The notes beneath the pieces were generated by a model, which was not told where the DNA came from, ran no database searches, and saw nothing but the letters and a program-made list of their open reading frames with translations. 64,000 nt of DNA from Strigamia acuminata. Lineage: Eukaryota > Arthropoda > Chilopoda > Geophilomorpha > Linotaeniidae. Position 1 is the stretch's first letter; each line of letters starts with the position of its first letter. Where the stretch lies: NCBI GenBank assembly GCA_949358305.1, contig OX442314.1, forward strand, positions 36,141,608 to 36,205,607. The letters run 5' to 3'. The position numbers were made by a program, and so were the translations under genes. Below, piece after piece: positions 60,311 through 64,000 of the stretch.

Positions 60311-61765
60311 GGGGCCCGTTTGAGGATTTCGGCGTTTCTGAAAAGAGATGTTATTTAAAGTGTTGCTCACTGAATTACATACATAAGAAATTAAAAGTTG
60401 TTCACGTTATTTTAAGCTATGTTGGCAGTTGGCTATGACGTGTATTGTTAAGCCCGTCAACAGTTTGCATTTAACCATTGTTGCACGTTTGAATATCGCT
60501 CGTACTCATTTTTACAAACCAAAACACAAAATGATGAAATAAAAATTGAAAATCGATCGACGTGTTTGTGAGAAAAGGTTATTCATCGCCATTACCTGGG
60601 TGTTGGAAAGCAATACGCGGATAATACACGCGGAATGGTTGACATTGATGGGGGCAGTTTTGGAAACTACAATTGCACTGGAGTTGATGGAGATGGATTC
60701 AAAATTGTAATGTGTTTGTAGGTCGGTTGAAGAAACGAAACTGGTTGTGAAACTTGGCATAAGATCAAGTGGTTGTGTCGTGAATATTAACTTGTTTTTG
60801 TTTTCGTATTTTCTAGAATAAATTGTATCTGTTGTCAAAGGGCAAAATGCATTCTCCCTGTTAGAGTTGTGTGGTGAAGCTTAATGTTTGATGACCTTGA
60901 CCGGGATGACATCAAGTTTGCATTGCTAGTGTTGTAAGCAATGCGTTTGCATCTTGCACATAAATTGTGTAATTTGTCATTTAAAAAATTTAATTTTGCA
61001 CACAAAAAGTAATTTATGCATTTAAAAACATAACTTTTGGCACCAATAATGCAATAAATTCCTAAACCTACTGTTTTTGCACTTACAGCTCTTTGGTAAA
61101 ACCAATAGTTAAAGTAAAATAAAATACTTGTGTGCCTTATGACCATGTTAAATGTTTATCAAAATGTAATATTAAAATGAGTTTTGCAATTTAACACGTG
61201 GGTCGATTGGGTTGTTTTACGGACGACGAAATTTTATGCTTAGTTTTGTTTAATTATCAAATAAAAATACTTAAAATTGTTATACAATTTGTAATCGTTG
61301 AAATTTGTCGCTAAGCGCATCCCATTCTGCGCAGACGGTTTTCTAATTCCAGTTGATAATTCAGCGGCATTAAGCCTAATATTAGGCCTCGCCTGCAGAA
61401 TGAGCATTTTCGGCTTTTATTCGTAGAAATAAGGTAGTAAAATGAAGTAAATCTTATTTAGAAATCTAATTAATTAATAACAATTTAATTACTTTATTTT
61501 TCAATACTTTTTTATTTGAGCAGAAATTTTGTTTCATTTTTTATTACAAGTTAGTCAAATAGGAGTGCAATAAAAAGGTCAATGAAACAGATTAATTAAT
61601 GACACATCAAATCGCAATAGTCAAATTTTGACAACGTGCCCAGTTTTTTGCACATGTCGAGTTCATAAATTCATTACAGCGGGCTGCACTGTATGTTTTC
61701 TTCATTGGTAGATCCAAGTACTAAAATATTAAAATCAAACTCGAAGCCACTTGTGTCTTAGGTGT
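59143..61765. repeat. Segmental duplication, copy 2, second part
   Basis: Continues the match to 23811-26420 (TLR N-half, 5'UTR intron, upstream region). It ends in about 25 bases of the SRPK 3' end, after which the EndoG-like upstream region begins. Confidence 0.85.
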
Positions 61766-62101
61766 CGTGTGTCTTAGGCCTAAGGTTTAAAATCAGTCCA
61801 ACAGAATGTAAAAATCACAAAATGAGAGCAGACAATAATAATTGTTAATTTTACTCGATAAAAATTGTACAGAAACGTTTTGGTTGGAGATAGTCGGCAT
61901 TAGCGAATTATCTTCTACATACCTTTAGCTCGGTATTGCGAAAACCCGAAACTCAAAAGCGGGTGTATCGAAAACCCGAAATTTATTTTCTCTACCACTT
62001 TTATTGCATGTATCTCGATTGTTGAGCACCATTCTCCACATTCACCGAGAATGGCATCAAACAGCTAAATTTCAAGTTTCTTTTCATTTCATTCGCACGG
62101 A
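61766..62101 (+). promoter_or_regulatory. Upstream region of the EndoG-like gene
   Basis: No other gene is seen. The stretch 61830-61880 is shared with the fragment at 41536. A pair of CGAAAACCCGAAA words lies near 61938-61980. Confidence 0.4.
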
Positions 62102-62752
62102 ATGAATCATCTACGCGTCCTGTGCCTCACCACAAGTGCGCTATTCGGTGGTTGCGTTTGCGGCTCCTTTTCAAACAAACTCAAACACCAATTTCTCCGA
62201 GTCAGCGCCCAACCGACCTGCCCAAAGGACGACGATTGCCCGGCACTAGACAGCAGCGAGACCAACATCTTGGACCTTTCACAAAGTCCTTTGGACGGCA
62301 GAGATGTGCAGCGCGGTGCCGCCAAAGGCTCGCCCGGCGTCCAAGGTTGGATCCACGAACCGGGTTCTTGCAAATGGATCGAAGCGATCGCCAAGCCGGG
62401 CGGACTGGCGAGCCAGTGGCTTCCGTACGAGAAGGGCGGACACGTTTTTCCACATTACGAAGTTCCGACAAGAGTCTTGTTAGACTATAGGGATTTTCTT
62501 CTGTGTTACGACACGGAGACGAAGACGCCGATCTGGGTGTTGGAAGAGATTACGATGAAGGGACTTACGACGAAGCCCAAGAGTTTTCAGGGTTTTTGCC
62601 GAGTGGACGAAAGACTGCCCGAAGAGCTGCAGCCGTTGCGTCGAGATTACGATGATGCGAGGGAGAGGTTTAAGTATTTGGTCTTGAACTATCTGGATTT
62701 TCATAAGCATACGGCTGATGAGAGTTATGTGTTGACTGGTCTGGCACCGAGG
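62102..62752 (+). CDS. EndoG-like protein, exon 1
   Basis: ATG 62102; residues 1-22 resemble a signal peptide. From about residue 95 the protein follows the DNA/RNA non-specific endonuclease (EndoG/EXOG) fold: GGHVFPHYEVP, then YDTETKTPIWVLEEI (EndoG has a similar SYD...WVLE segment), then VLTGLAPR (EndoG: SNVAPQ). Between these the catalytic DRGH block expected near residue 190 is replaced by a RERFKYLVLNYLDFHK stretch, so the general-base His is not in place and a pseudoenzyme is likely. Exon 1 ends at the donor AGG|GTAAAT in phase 0. Four-base lookalike frames on the other strand are shadows. Confidence 0.8.
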
Positions 62753-63795
62753 GTAAATTTGCACATTTCTTTTCATTTTGCTGTTCAAATTCAAAAATTG
62801 ACTCGTATTTATTTTTACTGCTTTAAAATTAATTTTTACCGCTTTTCAATCAATTTTTAACGTTTGAAATCAATTTTACCGCTTTTAAATCAATTTTTAA
62901 CGTTTGAAATTAATTTTTAACGTTTGAAATCAATTTTTAACGTTTGAAATCAATTTTTAACGTTTGAAATCAATTTTTAATTTTTGAAATCAATTTTTAA
63001 CGTTTGAAATCAATTTTTAACGTTTGAAATTATTTTTTAACGTTTGAAATCAATTTTTAACGTTTAAAATTAATTTTTAACGTTTGAAATCAATTTTTAA
63101 CGTTTGAAATCAATTTTTAACGTTTGAAATCAATTTTTACCGTTATTAAATCAATTTTTACCGCTTTTAAATCAATTTTTAACGTTTGAAATCAATTTTT
63201 AACGTTTGAAATCAATTTTTAACGTTTAAAATTAATTTTTAACGTTTGAAATCAATTTTTAACGTTTGAAATCAATTTTTACCGCTTTTAAATCAATTTT
63301 TACCGCTTTTAAATCAATTTTTACCGCTTTTAAATCAATTTCTACCGCTTTTAAATCAATTTTTACCGCTTTTAAATCAATTTTTACCGCTTTTAAATCA
63401 ATTTTTAACGTTTGAAATTAATTTTTAACGTTTGAAATCAATTTTTAACGTTTGAAATCAATTTTTAACGTTTGAAATCAATTTTTACCGTTATTAAATC
63501 AATTTTTACCGCTTTTAAATCAATTTTTAACGTTTGAAATCAATTTTTAACGTTTGAAATCAATTTTTAACGTTTAAAATTAATTTTTAACGTTTAAAAT
63601 TAATTTTTAACGTTTGAAATCAATTTTTAACGTTTGAAATCAATTTTTACCGCTTTTAAATCAATTTTTAACATTAGCCAGTAGAATAACTTGAAATTAA
63701 CTTGATGATCCTTGAATAGAGTATACCTCATACATCGGTACAATCAATAGAATGAAATGGCTGTACTGTAATATTTTAATTGTCATTATTTCTAG
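62753..63795 (+). other. Intron 1 of the EndoG-like gene
   Basis: GTAAAT at the start and TTTCTAG at the end. It is mostly filled by the minisatellite at 62808-63672. Confidence 0.8.
62808..63672. repeat. Minisatellite with two unit types and a higher-order repeat
   Basis: About 40 tandem units: type A, 20 bp, CGTTTGAAATCAATTTTTAA, and type B, 21 bp, CGCTTTTAAATCAATTTTTA plus C. Units come in runs and a marked variant (CCGTTATTAAATC) recurs at 63140 and 63488, giving a period of about 348 bp. Confidence 0.93.
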
Positions 63796-63926
63796 GCAGT
63801 GAAAAACTTAGGAGAGCATCTGTCGTTCGACGTATGGGATGAATTCTTCCACTACATTTACCAATTAAAGGTCACCTACAAATACGACGACGTGTTTGTT
63901 TTATCAGGTCCTTTGTATCTACCCAA
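63796..63926 (+). CDS. EndoG-like protein, exon 2
   Basis: After the TCTAG acceptor the frame reads AVKNLGEHLSFDVWDEF and ends with VFVLSGPLYLPK, the conserved GPLYLP motif of EndoG. The donor is AA|GTAAGC; the exon is 131 bases, so it ends in phase 2. Confidence 0.85.
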
Positions 63927-63979
63927 GTAAGCTCACTCTCAATCCTCTCCCTACTCCTATTGGTGTTTTCATTCCACAG

Positions 63980-64000
63980 AAAAGACAAGAAAGATTGTAA
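63980..64000 (+). CDS. EndoG-like protein, exon 3 (partial)
   Basis: After TTCCACAG the reading frame continues Lys-Lys-Asp-Lys-Lys-Asp-Cys and runs off the window. The remaining fold is outside. Confidence 0.6.
   Translation, partial: KRQERL

Noticed and set aside
62480-62794. Minus-strand frames over EndoG exon 1.
   Set aside because: Shadow frames of the real + strand exon.
1-64000. CRISPR arrays, rRNA or tRNA genes.
   Set aside because: No spaced identical repeats of that kind and no complete cloverleaf or rRNA motif seen; tRNA-like words occur only as primer binding sites.

Overview
The window is eukaryotic DNA from an animal, most likely an arthropod. It has a Toll-type receptor of the multi-cysteine class, an SR-protein kinase family, an EndoG-family gene with spliceosomal introns, and Ty3/gypsy, BEL/Pao, hAT and foldback elements. 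No species is claimed. About two thirds of the sequence is retrotransposon.

Layout. (1) 1-2528: the 3' part of a gag-only LTR element on the + strand (element P). (2) 3612-3715 and 18727-19405: two halves of a decayed gag reading frame, split by a complete 15.0 kb Ty3/gypsy element on the - strand (element 1, 3716-18722; 1020-bp LTRs that look identical; target duplication ACTT). (3) 19406-30731: a host region with three damaged SRPK-like kinase copies (a, b, c), a BEL/Pao integrase fragment, an intact Toll-like receptor (TLR copy 1), a foldback MITE and a hAT relic. (4) 30732-41522: element 2, complete, 10.8 kb, - strand, 623-bp LTRs, target duplication AGAT. (5) 41523-42604: an EndoG-like fragment and an unrelated gag relic. 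(6) 42605-45061 plus 59143-61765: a second copy of the BEL fragment + TLR segment. Its TLR frame is cut in two by element 3 (45062-59142, 14.1 kb, - strand, 1571-bp LTRs, target duplication AATT). (7) 61830-64000: an EndoG-like gene on the + strand running off the edge, with a large A/T-rich minisatellite in intron 1.

How the retroelements work. Elements 1, 2 and 3 share the order LTR - leader - gag - pol - ORF3 - polypurine tract - LTR. In all three, and in gag-only element P, pol (or a pol-position frame) lies in the -1 frame. At the junction is a canonical slippery heptamer (A AAA AAC in P, 1 and 3; G GGA AAC in 2), 6-8 nt of spacer, and a strong hairpin. ORF3 sits where env would be, but it has no signal peptide or convincing membrane anchor. 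It encodes basic, low-complexity proteins: an RS/TPP-rich 1032-residue protein in element 1, and proteins with paired CxxC (CxxCxGxG-like) metal-binding motifs in elements 2 and 3. In elements 1 and 3 a plausible 3' splice site lies just upstream of the ORF3 ATG, which suggests a spliced subgenomic message.

Host side. The TLR was duplicated as a segment of about 5 kb. Copy 1 is an intact 929-residue frame with a predicted 5'UTR intron. Copy 2 was an open 927-codon frame until element 3 entered it in the same orientation. The downstream LTR now supplies an in-frame ATG in front of the receptor's C-terminal half, which keeps its transmembrane and TIR domains.
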